A stretch of 38,395 nt of DNA. Source: Rhizoclosmatium globosum (lineage: Eukaryota > Chytridiomycota > Chytridiomycetes > Chytridiales > Chytriomycetaceae). Both the position numbers and the translations under genes were made by a program. Location of the stretch: the NCBI GenBank assembly GCA_002104985.1, contig MCGO01000292.1:1-38395 (forward strand), written 5' to 3'. The notes under the pieces are model-generated. The model saw only the letters and a program-made list of their open reading frames with translations. It had not been told where the DNA came from and did no database searches. Below, in pieces: positions 1-9,008 of the stretch (its first letter is position 1; every line of letters begins with the position of its first letter).

Positions 1-788
1 ACTCGCGAAATGAACCTTGGCCAGTGTTGCAGGATCTGCTATTGGGCGTACCATATTATAAAGTACTGGGATGTACCATGATGGATTCACAATGATAACT
101 GTGCCAAGAATTTCAGGATAGTGTCGTTCCATAATAGTCAGGAGCTTGATACTGTAGCTGATAGGATAGCTATGTGTAGAGTATTCGTCAGTCTTTCATA
201 AAAGATAAATCATAAAACCTGTTGAACATTGAGGAACCACTGAACTCCGTCACAATACAAAGCTGAGACACACCCTTCGGCATCGCCATGATTGCTTTTT
301 CACATAGATAAAATATATACCGAATGGAATCGTCATATTTCTTGCCATTTCCCATTCCACCACCCAATCGTGCGACACCGGTAAGTATTGGCCGTCCCAT
401 CTTGTCGAACCCATTCATATACTGCCACCCAATCCCACAGATTTCCTTCAAGTCATCCCATTGGTTCTCACGAGCCGAAACTCGCGACGCCATTGCAAAG
501 TATCCTGCAATCGAACAACCGATTCATCCAACTGCCATTTTGTTGCTTTCAAGTACCGAACCAGACATTCGTCGCTGAGAAAGGCAGACTCTTCGGGACA
601 AGGCGTACCGGTGAGCTCATGAGGATGAGAGGGAGTTGGGATCTCAGGTTGTTGACTTGTTTCCGTTGATCCTCAGTGAGGCTATCGAAGGGGTAGTCTT
701 CAGCAACTGGAGGTTTCAAATAGGATGGTATCGTAAGGACTGGCACACTTGATGCCGTAGAATCGGTGTTTGTGACAGTCAGTCTCAT
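1..788 (-). CDS. SEC14-like CRAL-TRIO lipid-transfer protein, copy 1 (3' end outside window, frame broken)
   Basis: Cytosolic phospholipid/sterol-transfer type protein by family. The start is the ATG at 788, and the opening residues match the two paralogues in this window. A CRAL-TRIO N-terminal helix region (motif RYLKATKWQLDESVVRLQD) is followed by the lipid-binding domain (GFDKMGRPIL, MPKGVSQLC, HYPEILGTV, NPSWYIPV). One intron is visible: donor at 218-217, acceptor ending at 170 (49 nt), inside the segment SSMFN/SYPIS. The coding sequence runs off the left edge in frame. Compared with the paralogue at 17883-18815, one base is missing near 620 and another near 471-475; conserved protein continues on both sides in shifted frames. 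Either this is a young pseudogene or the assembly has indels there. The family call is firm; intactness is not. Confidence 0.78.
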
Positions 789-927
789 TCAACAGTTAAT
801 TTAGGAAACAAAAAACAAATAAATATACCAAATAGACAGGATAACGAGTAAAGCGGATTTCAGGAAGAATTACCCTTTTCAACACAACTGTTACAATATC
901 TGAAGATATATGAAGGTCCTCAAAACA

Positions 928-1463
928 TCAGCTCTCCGCTTCAGAGAACCCATTAAGCGTGGTTTTGGGAGGAATCACATAGTGCCGCTTGACAATCAGC
1001 AAGAGAGCAAACAATTCATAGTAAATGTTCGTCCTGTCTAAGGCAAATGTTGGGGGTCAAATGACAATTTGATTTCATCTGGGACTCCAAGTCAGTGCGC
1101 TGCCAATCCAACACATAATTAACCTAAAATATCAATCAGATGGATATCATTTCAATAGAGCAGATCGTGCCGCAGTACAGGAGGCTTATGGAAGGAATTA
1201 AGAAGGAACTGTTCGGAATGAAAGTACACAAACTGTGTCACTCCATTCATTCTCGTTCCCATAAAATCCTTGTAAATGAGAAAATGAATATACACTCCAC
1301 GCCTTTCGCTTTGGCAGCTGATGCAACCATCCCGTTCCCTGCAGCAGCCTTTGTTATTCTTGCGACACTCTTGGCAGGCTCTCCCTTTGGATGCATTTGG
1401 GAAGTGAGGCTGTTTACGACTGGTGTCTTTTGAGTGCACCTTTTGATTGGCTGTTTGAAACAT
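928..1463 (-). pseudogene. degraded Zn(II)2Cys6 transcription-factor fragment
   Basis: From an ATG at 1463 the minus strand encodes a basic segment and GRACQECRKNNKGCC followed by RDGCISC. This is the C-x2-C-x6-C-x6-C-x2-C spacing of the fungal binuclear zinc cluster. The sixth cysteine (GVECIF) appears only in another frame near 1300, so the domain is frame-shifted. About 200 bp further on, after a plausible splice acceptor near 1040, an open stretch (NIYYELFALLLIVKRHY and following residues) ends at a stop at 928-930. That stretch could be a last exon of the same gene or unrelated. I found no complete reading frame linking the two. The fragment sits between two SEC14-like genes. Other readings are chance cysteine spacing, or a real gene with an indel. 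Confidence 0.35.
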
Positions 1464-1504
1464 TTGCTGAACGAAAACAAATAAATAGTCATCGACATTT
1501 AATT

Positions 1505-2518
1505 CTACATAGGAATATCTAAGAACGCCTTCCAGTACGTCTGGGCATCAAAAGTAAACTTGAAGGACCCACCCAATTCCACTGGCAACATTTCAGCATC
1601 TACAATGTCCAAAATATTGCACCATCCTCCTGTTCCTGCTTCTGTTTTGATGACCTGCCCATCGTTGGGGTTACTAAAATGCATCTTCGCCTTTGTCACT
1701 GGATCAAGGAATGGAGACAAGAGTCCAAGAGCAACTGGCATGTACCATGAGGGATTCACGACAACGAGGGTTCCAAGAAGCTCAGGATAGTAACGACTAA
1801 AGAAATGTCATGGTCAGACGTAAGTCCTTCCTTCCCAAATATATCCACAGATTACCTCAAAACACCCATAAACTTGCTGGTAACACTGATAGGATATCCA
1901 TTGAACATACTCATATCTGAGTAATCCACGAGAACAGCAAGCTGCGTTACACCCTTCGGCATCAATCGAATGCCCTTCTCAATAGTATAAATCGAGAAAC
2001 GAATTGACGTCTCATAGTCCTTCACGCTGCCACCCAGTCGAGAAATCAAGATCAAGAGCGGCCGTCCCTTCTTGTCAAACCCAGAAAAGTACTGCCCACC
2101 AAGAGCGGCATGTGATTCCATAGGACCTGTGTCGCTTTCTGTGGGTCTGTATTCGCGGCGCCTAAGTGTACGTAGGCATTAGTAATAGGAACTGAGTGAC
2201 GTGACAGCACTCGGTGACTCACCACTGGAGCGTGTCCTGCAACCGCTTCGCCGATTCGTCGAGCTTCCACTTTGTCGCCTTTAAATAGCGCAGCAAACAC
2301 GGATCGTCGGTGAACAGTTGCTCGTTGTCGCAGGGAAGTCCCGTCAAAGCGGCAAAGATGGTTGGCAGGTGCACTTGGCGGAAGTCCTTCATCAGGGCCG
2401 TTTGGGCGTCGGTGAGACCGTTGAACGGGTAGTTCTCTGGAACGGAAGGAACGAGAGAGGGGGGACACGTGAGAATTGGGACACTCGTGGTGGCGTCGTT
2501 GGCAACAGAAAGCGTCAT
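1505..2518 (-). CDS. SEC14-like CRAL-TRIO lipid-transfer protein, copy 2
   Basis: Three exons, complement(1505-1796, 1856-2161, 2223-2518), give a continuous 297-residue protein; both introns (61 and 59 nt) have GT...AG ends. The CRAL-TRIO N-domain is at about residues 65-105 (LLRYLKATKWKLDESAKRL, then LQWRREY across the first intron). The lipid-binding domain follows, with GFDKKGRPLLILISRLGG, LMPKGVTQLAVLVDYSDMS, MFNGYPIS, YYPELLGTLVVVNPSWYMPV and a C-terminal LPVELGG. This is the usual size for a minimal Sec14 protein without extra domains. The expected role is exchange or presentation of phosphatidylinositol or other lipids at membranes (family knowledge; ligand unknown). It is the only one of the three long SEC14-like copies here with no frame break. 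It diverges from the LRR gene at 2533 across only 14 bp. Confidence 0.92.
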
Positions 2519-2532
2519 TTGAACGAAAGAAG
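2519..2532. promoter_or_regulatory. 14-bp gap between two divergent start codons
   Basis: The SEC14-like ATG (2518, minus) and the LRR ATG (2533, plus) are separated by 14 bases. Any promoter elements and 5' UTRs must therefore overlap the neighbour's coding sequence, unless the LRR gene starts further in. The LRR start is supported because its first residues (MARKP) align with MGRKP at the start of the second LRR gene. Confidence 0.45.
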
Positions 2533-3480
2533 ATGGCTAGAAAACCAAGACATCCTAGAGTACCGACTCAGCCAATCACCTCAAGTAGACCAAGTTACCC
2601 AGCGTTACTTGATGTACCTTGCTTGCCACCTGGATACTTTCAGTCCTTGCCACCTGAACTGCTCCAGTTGTTCTTCGTCTGGATAAAACCATCAACTGTC
2701 TTGAAATATCGGAGACTCTCTTCTCGCTTTGACTCTCTATTGATGCACCCAACCTTTGCTCATCTAAATATTGATCACTTTGGTCGGCATTCGGCTGTTA
2801 ATGATGGGACAGTGAACGACATCTTGTACAATTCCATCGACATTTGGACCAATCGCACAGGAACCTACTTTGATACCTTGTTGAGCTTGATAACAAAGAT
2901 CCGATGGAGCAAATCGTATGGCCGTCCTTGCTTGCTTCCAAATCAATTGGGTGATGCGACTTTGCTCACACATCTCCAAATCAGCTGTTTGAACTTGTAC
3001 GGCAGTCTTCCCACCAGTATATTTAATTTGATACGTCTCGAATCTCTTACATTGAATACCAATGACTTGAGTGGATCCATTCCTGCGGAAATTGGACTGC
3101 TTTCAAACTTGGTCCAACTTGATTTGAACAACAACAAATTCACTGGATATATCCCGGCGGAGCTTGGAAACCTTTCAATGTTGGAAGTTTTGTGCTTGGG
3201 TAATAATGAATTGGAAGGGCCGTTACCCAGCGAGCTTGGAAATTTGAGGGCATTGACGGATCTTTATGCCCAATGTAATCGACTGAGCGGGACCATCCCT
3301 GATACTTTCGGAAACCTCGAAATGCTCTCATATATGGGCATAGGTAGTAACTGCCTTTCTGGAACCGTTCCGGAAAGTCTGCTCCAACTTCAATACATCA
3401 AATTTATTGACTTCAGTAACAATCCTGATCTGTCGTGCGAATTTATTAGTGAGCATCCGGAATTTCCTTTGAAAATGTAG
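2533..3480 (+). CDS. F-box-like, plant-type leucine-rich-repeat protein 1
   Basis: Single exon, 315 residues. Residues 38-76 resemble an F-box (SLPPELLQLFFVWIKPS, then a hydrophobic/basic helix ending in LLMHPTF), which would suggest a SCF ubiquitin-ligase adaptor. A spacer with DIWTNRTGTYFD follows. Residues about 145-300 form six or so repeats of the plant-specific type, e.g. LSGSIPAEIGLLSNLVQLDL and GNLSMLEVLCLGNNELEG. There is no signal peptide or membrane segment, so it is probably cytosolic. An in-frame extension upstream to 2476 lies on the antisense of the neighbouring gene and is unlikely to be used; the chosen start aligns with the paralogue at 4977. The F-box assignment is by pattern only; the LRR assignment is firm. 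Confidence 0.88.
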   Translation: MARKPRHPRVPTQPITSSRPSYPALLDVPCLPPGYFQSLPPELLQLFFVWIKPSTVLKYRRLSSRFDSLLMHPTFAHLNIDHFGRHSAVNDGTVNDILYNSIDIWTNRTGTYFDTLLSLITKIRWSKSYGRPCLLPNQLGDATLLTHLQISCLNLYGSLPTSIFNLIRLESLTLNTNDLSGSIPAEIGLLSNLVQLDLNNNKFTGYIPAELGNLSMLEVLCLGNNELEGPLPSELGNLRALTDLYAQCNRLSGTIPDTFGNLEMLSYMGIGSNCLSGTVPESLLQLQYIKFIDFSNNPDLSCEFISEHPEFPLKM

Positions 3481-3525
3481 TTGTCACAAAGAACACAATA
3501 CTGCTGTAATAAAATCACTTTAACT

Positions 3526-3610
3526 TTGACCTACTTCGACCATCTGTTGAGTATGGCAACAAAAATCCGATGTGTTAACCTTCGGTCTTTCTTGCCAATA
3601 AATCGACGAC
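3526..3610 (+). pseudogene. fragment of a third LRR-gene copy
   Basis: About 45 bp downstream of LRR gene 1, the sequence encodes TYFDHLLSMATKIR, nearly identical to TYFDHLLSVATKIR at residues 106-119 of LRR gene 2 (TYFDTLLSLITKIR in gene 1). Similarity fades after about 3570 with a weak continuation to 3610. No start, repeats or F-box accompany it. It is closer to gene 2 than to gene 1, so it is a relic of another copy rather than a slipped piece of gene 1. It lies inside a short open frame (3481-3690) that I do not regard as a gene. Confidence 0.55.
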
Positions 3611-3906
3611 TAAACTCAACGAAATGGATATGTGCTTTGAGTGAGATAGAAGACTTCGTGAGAAAAAACTTCATTCATTCACCATATTAAGCAGATATTA
3701 AACGTTATTTACTCCATAATAATGGAAGAACGCGCGTTCAATGGGTTTGTTTATCCCACTTTTGATTCCCGCCGACAATTCCAACAAATTTCTTTCAAAC
3801 AAACGTGTCAAACGCGTCCTTCCATCAAGAGCTCCTGTCCCCTATGAGCTCCCGCCCCCACGAGCTCTCGTCCCTTATGAGCTTCCGGATAGGTCTGAAA
3901 AGACGG

Positions 3907-4102
3907 TGAGGAGGGTTCAATCTGAGGCCTTCTCTTCTGGCGTGGTCATCTGTTGCAGACGATACACGTCCACCTGGCGGGGTCGTTTCCAGCCAGTATC
4001 CGCTCTATCTGAATAAGGGCCTGAATAGGCGTTGAGGAGGGTTCAATCCGAGGCTTCTTCTCCTGGCGTGGTTGTCTGTTGCAGAGAAAACACGTCCGTC
4101 TG
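3907..4102. repeat. pair of ~70-bp direct repeats beside the minisatellite
   Basis: Two copies (3907-3976 and 4033-4102) start with tgaggagggttcaat and share most positions through the segment ending in cacgtcc. The start-to-start distance is 126 bp. Just upstream, 3829-3890 carries diverged, GC-rich versions of the 'gagctcc...' half of the minisatellite unit, so the whole 3829-4582 stretch looks like an ageing satellite cluster. No gene is seen in it. Confidence 0.65.
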
Positions 4103-4200
4103 AGAGCTGCAGCTGCTACTGAGGCTGTGGTTTTATTGAAACCAGATATATTCTGCATGATCTCTTTTGCAGGTTTCTTTGACTCAGTTACGCGCTCTGT

Positions 4201-4582
4201 CCCATTATGAGCTCCCACTCCGTCCCTACATTTGGCTCCTACTCCGTCCCTATATTTGGCTCCTACTCCGTCCCATTTATGAGCTCCCACTCCGTCCCTA
4301 CATTTGGCTCCTACTCCGTCCCATTTATGAGCTCCCACTCCGTCCCTACATTTGGCTCCTACTCCGTCCCTATATTTGGCTCCTACTCCGTCCCATTTAT
4401 GAGCTCCCACTCCGTCCCTATATTTGGCTCCTACTCCGTCCCATTTATGAGCTCCCACTCCGTCCCTACATTTGGCTCCTACTCCGTCCCACTTATGAGC
4501 TCCCACTCCGTCCCTACATTTGGCTCATACTCCGTCCCTATATTTGGCTCCTACTCCGTCCCATTTATGAGCTCCCACTCCA
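4201..4582. repeat. 24-bp minisatellite, about 16 units
   Basis: Two 24-bp unit types sharing the core ctccNactccgtccc alternate: A units contain atttatgagctccc and B units contain tacatttggctcct (or tatatttggctcct). The order is A B B' A B A B B' A B' A B A B B' A, i.e. ABB' and AB higher-order blocks. Because 24 is a multiple of three, long frames stay open on both strands (for example SVPTFGSY repeats on plus and VGAKCRDG repeats on minus). They are a by-product of the periodicity; no start context, splice structure or non-repeat domain supports a gene. Confidence 0.95.
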
Positions 4583-4743
4583 CTTTGTTATCGCACTCAT
4601 TCCAATTGTCTCTCCTTTGTGAATAAAACAGTTAAAAGATACGTCTATTTTATCATTAAAGATTTTTCTATGTAGAATAAACTTATAAGAACTGAAAAAC
4701 TGGAGAGTCATGCAAATAACTTATTTATTAATCCTTCTTTGTT

Positions 4744-4932
4744 TCAACCAGTAGAGACTAAGTTCAATGGGGAAAAACGCGCTTGGAAAGTTGAGAGAAG
4801 GTTTCCAGATTTCTAATACTGTAGAGAGTCGTGGATGTTCCAAACCTTTCGAACTGAAAACTCCGAGAATCGCAATATTGTGTACATATCCTTCATTGTT
4901 GGCATTAAGAAGAAATGTATTGATGCATTCTC
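4744..4932 (-). pseudogene. relic of an SDR (ERG26/3beta-HSD-like) gene 3' part
   Basis: The minus strand reads INTFLLNANNEG, then VHNI, then WKPSLNFPSAFFPI. It aligns in order and spacing with DAFLLAAKNGRPGHAYNV and REPGLKFPSASIPF, the exon 2-3 part of the intact SDR gene at 5933-7048. The DNA is also similar without large gaps (for instance around the shared gcgct/ttggaaa segment). The rest of the gene, including the NAD-binding part, is absent, because the second LRR gene begins 45 bp away. It shows that an LRR-SDR neighbourhood once existed here too. Confidence 0.6.
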
Positions 4933-4976
4933 GATTTGTATACCAGTAAATACTAACTGCGGAAAGGAAAGAAAAG

Positions 4977-5906
4977 ATGGGGAGAAAACCAAAACGTCCC
5001 TTCTCATCGAGCACACCAAGCTACTCGGCGCTACTTGATGAACCTTGCTTGTCATCTGGATACTTTCAGTCCCTACCAGCCGAGCTGCTTTGGCTGTTTT
5101 TTGCTTGGATACATCCATCGATTGTCTTGAAATATCGCAGACTGTCAACTCGCTTTGACAACCTACTGATGCACCCAAGCTTTGCTCGTTTAAATATTGA
5201 TCGATTCAGTCAGACCACAGGTTTTAATGAAGGCACTTTGAACTACATGCTGTACGATTCCATCGACATATGGGCTAATCGCACAGGAACCTACTTTGAC
5301 CATCTTTTGAGTGTGGCGACAAAGATCCGATGGGGAAAACCTTTTGCTCGTTCGTGCTTGATACCAAATCAATTGGGTAAAGCAACGTTACTCACATATC
5401 TCAAACTCAACGTTGGTTGCTTGCACGGTCGACTTCCTTCCAGTCTATTTCAATTGACTCACCTCGAATACATGATATTGAATGACAATAATTTGAATGG
5501 ACCAATTCCCGCCGAAATTGGACTGCTTTCAAAGTTGGTTCAACTTGATTTGAGCTACAACAGGTTTACCGGGGTTATTCCGGTGGAGCTTGGGAACCTC
5601 TCAATGTTGAAGACTTTGAGCTTGAGCCATAATCGCCTTCGGGGGAATTTGCCTCGTGAGCTTGGGAATTTGAAAAGCTTGACTGATTTGTACGTGCACT
5701 TTAATAGACTCAGTGGGTCAATCCCTGAAACGTTTGGAAACCTCAAGATGCTTTACTTTATGCACTGCGAGAGTAATCTACTCTCTGGAAACGTACCAGA
5801 TAGTCTGCTTCAACTCGAGCGTGTACAGTTGATCGACCTCAGGAACAATCCTGAGTTGGTGTGTGAATTTATTGAGGTGCATCCAGGATTTCCTCTCAAT
5901 ATGTAG
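4977..5906 (+). CDS. F-box-like, plant-type leucine-rich-repeat protein 2
   Basis: Single exon, 309 residues, closely similar to the protein at 2533-3480 along its whole length. The F-box-like segment lies at residues 33-71 (SLPAELLWLFFAWIHPS), followed by DIWANRTGTYFDHLL. Plant-type repeats occupy about 140-295, e.g. NLNGPIPAEIGLLSKLVQLD and LSGSIPETFGNLKML. No signal peptide or transmembrane helix is seen. The stop lies 26 bp from the stop of the convergent SDR gene, so the 3' UTRs must overlap. A role as substrate-recognition subunit of a ubiquitin ligase is an inference from the F-box-like pattern; the substrate is unknown. Confidence 0.9.
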   Translation: MGRKPKRPFSSSTPSYSALLDEPCLSSGYFQSLPAELLWLFFAWIHPSIVLKYRRLSTRFDNLLMHPSFARLNIDRFSQTTGFNEGTLNYMLYDSIDIWANRTGTYFDHLLSVATKIRWGKPFARSCLIPNQLGKATLLTYLKLNVGCLHGRLPSSLFQLTHLEYMILNDNNLNGPIPAEIGLLSKLVQLDLSYNRFTGVIPVELGNLSMLKTLSLSHNRLRGNLPRELGNLKSLTDLYVHFNRLSGSIPETFGNLKMLYFMHCESNLLSGNVPDSLLQLERVQLIDLRNNPELVCEFIEVHPGFPLNM

Positions 5907-5932
5907 TCGTAATCAATACAATTGCTTTCAAT

Positions 5933-7048
5933 TTACTTTTCGGACATTCTCAATAATCCTTCTTCTCTTGACACGCTTGCCTTATATTCCAGTTCATTGC
6001 AAGCTTTAGAGCCATCAATCGTGAATTCTTGGCCGACAAAACACAAGAGCTCACGATTGATTGGCAACAACTTCTTCACGAACGGAATCCAATCCAAAAG
6101 CCAGAGTAAAGTGTAAATAAAACTGAATGGAATAGATGCGCTGGGAAATTTGAGGCCAGGTTCCCGAGTTTGAACGTATCTGTTCAGCGAAATCAGTGTC
6201 GTGAACGTAATTTGGACCCAACCAGAACTAACCGCTCAACAAACTCTTCAAATTGAATGTCCTGAGAGTCGATAACGTTGTATGCATGACCTGGGCGGCC
6301 ATTCTTGGCAGCGAGAAGGAATGCATCACAAAGATTCTCAATCTACAACAAGAAGAATATTCAGTGCGACCAACCACAAATACACCAAAAACAAGCTACT
6401 TACATTCGTCGTACTGACAAAGTATCCTCTTGGAGTAAATCTCTTCAACTGATTCTCTTTGATTGCCTTGATAAGACCAGGGAGCCACTGAGTATCGCCG
6501 ATGCCCCAGACATGATTAGGTCTCAAAGACACAGTCTCAAACACGCCATCTTGGTTCGCTTCAAGCACCAAATCATCTGCGAGTTTCTTAGTGTACGCAT
6601 AGCCAGCCCACGTGGGTGGATCCAGCCTTGAGTTCTCTGCAACACTTCTGATTGGGTGATGCTCGTTGCGCAAGTAGACGGCACAGGTCGAACAGTGCAC
6701 GAATCGCTTCACGCCAGCCAACTTTGCCGCCGCGACAATGTTCCGAGTTCCGTCCACGTTCGACTTGATCAGATCTGCCAAGTTCGCACGTGGGTCCGCG
6801 TGCGCCGCCAAGTGGTAAACTGTGGCAACTCCGTGCATTTCTTTGGCGAGGACGGCGGCGTCGGCGTGGAGATCGCCGCGAACAAGCCGGATTGAGTCAG
6901 CGGCGCTTGGGTTGATGGCCCGGATTACCTCATCACTTGCGGGTGAACGGGACAGTGCAACGACTGGGATGCCCTTGGAGAGAAGGTGCGCGATGAGGCG
7001 GCCGCCAACGAACCCGCTGCCTCCTGTCACAAACACTGGAACACTCAT
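5933..7048 (-). CDS. extended SDR, 3beta-hydroxysteroid/sterol C4-decarboxylase (ERG26)-like
   Basis: Exons complement(5933-6179, 6233-6342, 6404-7048), introns 53 and 61 nt, 333 residues. The Rossmann motif TGGSGFVGGRL is at residues 8-18. Catalytic Tyr150 and Lys154 lie in GYAYTKK, and substrate-side features include SLRPNHVWG. The C-terminus carries the hydrophobic segment LLWLLDWIPF typical of 3beta-HSD/ERG26 relatives, which would tie it to the ER membrane. The family oxidises a 3beta-hydroxyl using NAD(P)+; in ergosterol synthesis this accompanies C4 decarboxylation. Several SDR subfamilies look alike, so the exact substrate is uncertain. The start at 7048 is chosen because TGGSGFVG follows at once; the longer open frame upstream is low-complexity. 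It converges with LRR gene 2. Confidence 0.9.
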
Positions 7049-7182
7049 TTTCTTGGAAATTGGAAAATTGAATTTGAAATGGCGGATAAATTGATTCAAA
7101 CAACAATAAACGCAAACATATGCAATAGAACAGCAAGAAAAAAATACGCGGTACACGATAGCATTGTTGCCAAGTTGCCAAT

Positions 7183-8896
7183 TCATCTCGTACCGCAAGA
7201 CCCTCCTTTCTCCAACACGACATCCCCAATTTGAAAACTGGCACCAGGCGTAACAGGTCTCTCAAGCTTCTCATCTTCATTCTCAGATAACTTCAAGCCA
7301 GAAGAAGAAGAAGCCGCAGCTAAATCTGCAGCAACGATCGGGGAATCAACACGTCGCAACGTCGAACCAGCGCCCAAGCTCTCTTTTCTTTCGCGACGAA
7401 TCGACGGAGCTGGAGGCATGGGGATCTGGTCTTGGATACGTGTTTCATATGGGAGAATGGAGATTCCAGCGTTTGGGTATGCTGCAGGCGAAGAATAAGA
7501 AACAGGAACTGATGATTGATTCGCGGTAAGGGAGCGTGGGATTGTTGAGCGTGAGAGGTTTGGGTTCAACGTTTTGAAGAATGTGCGAAGTTTGGGTGTC
7601 ACAGTGGACGGTGGACGGGGTTCCGTCGTGGATTGAGTCTTGAGAATCTGGATGAGCGTTAGCATTATTTTAAATTGATTAGTGAGAGAGGATACCTGGT
7701 TGACACGGTGAACTGATTGACAGACAGTGTCGAGGTTTGTGGTGATTCCCAGCATCTCATCAGAAATAGAGCCAGTTTCTTTGGATTCGGCGACATAGGC
7801 CTCAGGCTTAGCGACACTACATTCTTGCTAAGGTCAAAAGTGAGCCGCAGTCAGAACGCATTTGTGAGTTTGAAACGCACCTTAAACTTTTCAATCGCTT
7901 CATCTCTTTCGCGTTCCACGTCCAACAATTGATCTCTGACGTAATCAAGAGTATCAGCTAAAGCTCGATTGTCATCCTTGAGCGATTGGAACATGGTGAC
8001 ACATTCCTCTGACTCTTCCTTGGTTTTCTGGAGCTCTTCAACGTGCTTCTTTGATGCAAACGCCTCGGTTGAAAGCTATTGCCGAAAAGGAATCAGTCAA
8101 CCTCAAAACATTGTTTCAAGATACAAACCTCAGAAACACGTCTCTTCAAATCGACAACCGTTTCCAACATCCCATACTCTTCCTCTTCAATCTCTTCGAG
8201 ATGATAGACCACGATATTTACACGAGCCAAAAGACTAAGCAAATCCGTTCTCTCCACTTCAAATCGATGAATCTCAACCATCAAATATTCCACCTCTTTC
8301 TTTAAGTCGCCTTGCTCAGACTGTAAACGTCGAACCAAATCCAGAAGCTCCATATTTGTCTCGTGCAGTTTAATGTTTTCCTTCGCGCTATTGGAACCGT
8401 AATCTGTCAAACAACCATAGATGACTCGAATGCAAGCAACTTACAGCCTCGAATTCTCAGTAAAGGAGTCCTCGCGGTCCGAGAGGGACTGCTCGATATG
8501 ATCCAAGTGTTGAAGGTCTTTGTGGAACTGACTGAATCCAACCTGTCCCGTCTGAGTAGAGTAATAGGTATCCATCATTGCGCCAGTCCTGATTCGCGAA
8601 GAAGTTTAGGTACGCGACCAAGAAGGTGGGAGGGTTGTTGCGTTTTACGTGTTGTGAAGTTTGTAGTATTCGACCTCCCAATCGACGTTCTTTGGATTCT
8701 TACGCGCAAGAGTTTCTTTGTGGCGGAGGACGGCGGTGTACAGCTCTTCCATTTGTCGGTGGCGGAGACTGGGGTTGACTTTGAAATATTTGTTTTGACA
8801 GCCACTCGATTAAACTTATTGAATAGCGGTCATTTAGTATTGTCGTATGGTGCACTTCGTCGATGTCATCAGATTAGCATTAACTTCCATTTCCAT
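7183..8896 (-). CDS. coiled-coil protein, seven exons, function unknown
   Basis: Exons complement(7183-7647, 7696-7827, 7881-8075, 8129-8387, 8445-8588, 8649-8804, 8856-8896) join in frame to 463 residues; introns are 48-60 nt. Start ATG 8896 gives a 14-codon first exon whose acceptor (ending tcgag) is weak; a later ATG at 8752 is the alternative. The N-part contains ELYTAVLRHKETLARKNP and WEVEYYKLHN. Residues about 110-305 are charged heptad-rich coiled coil (e.g. LLDLVRRLQSEQGDLKKEVE). The last exon is a Pro/Ser-rich disordered tail. There is no signal peptide or catalytic motif. I do not recognise the family. In a zoosporic fungus a basal-body or axoneme role would be plausible but is speculation. 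It is followed by the SDR gene 134 bp downstream on the same strand. Confidence 0.8.
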
Positions 8897-9008
8897 TGTC
8901 ACTGATAATAATCTCATTAGGATTGTTTATAGATAGATGTTTAATTTATTGAAAGAAAGAAAAGGAAGAAATATTGGATAGATACTGTTTGCTTCTGTTG
9001 AACTCAAC

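Noticed and set aside
3946..4506. 186-residue minus-strand open frame made of VGAKCRDG/VGAHKWDG repeats ending in cysteine-containing text
   Set aside because: It is the minisatellite read in frame plus the flanking direct repeats; unit length 24 keeps frames open on both strands.
4201..4582. CRISPR-like alternation of two units
   Set aside because: Spacers are not unique and the units are the same 24-mer family; eukaryotic context.
4167..4626. Two overlapping plus-strand frames with FGSYSVP- and LLRPYIW-type repeats
   Set aside because: Same periodicity artefact; no start context, signal or non-repeat domain.
8363..8905. 180-residue plus-strand open frame
   Set aside because: Antisense to the exons of the coiled-coil gene, whose seven exons join in phase.
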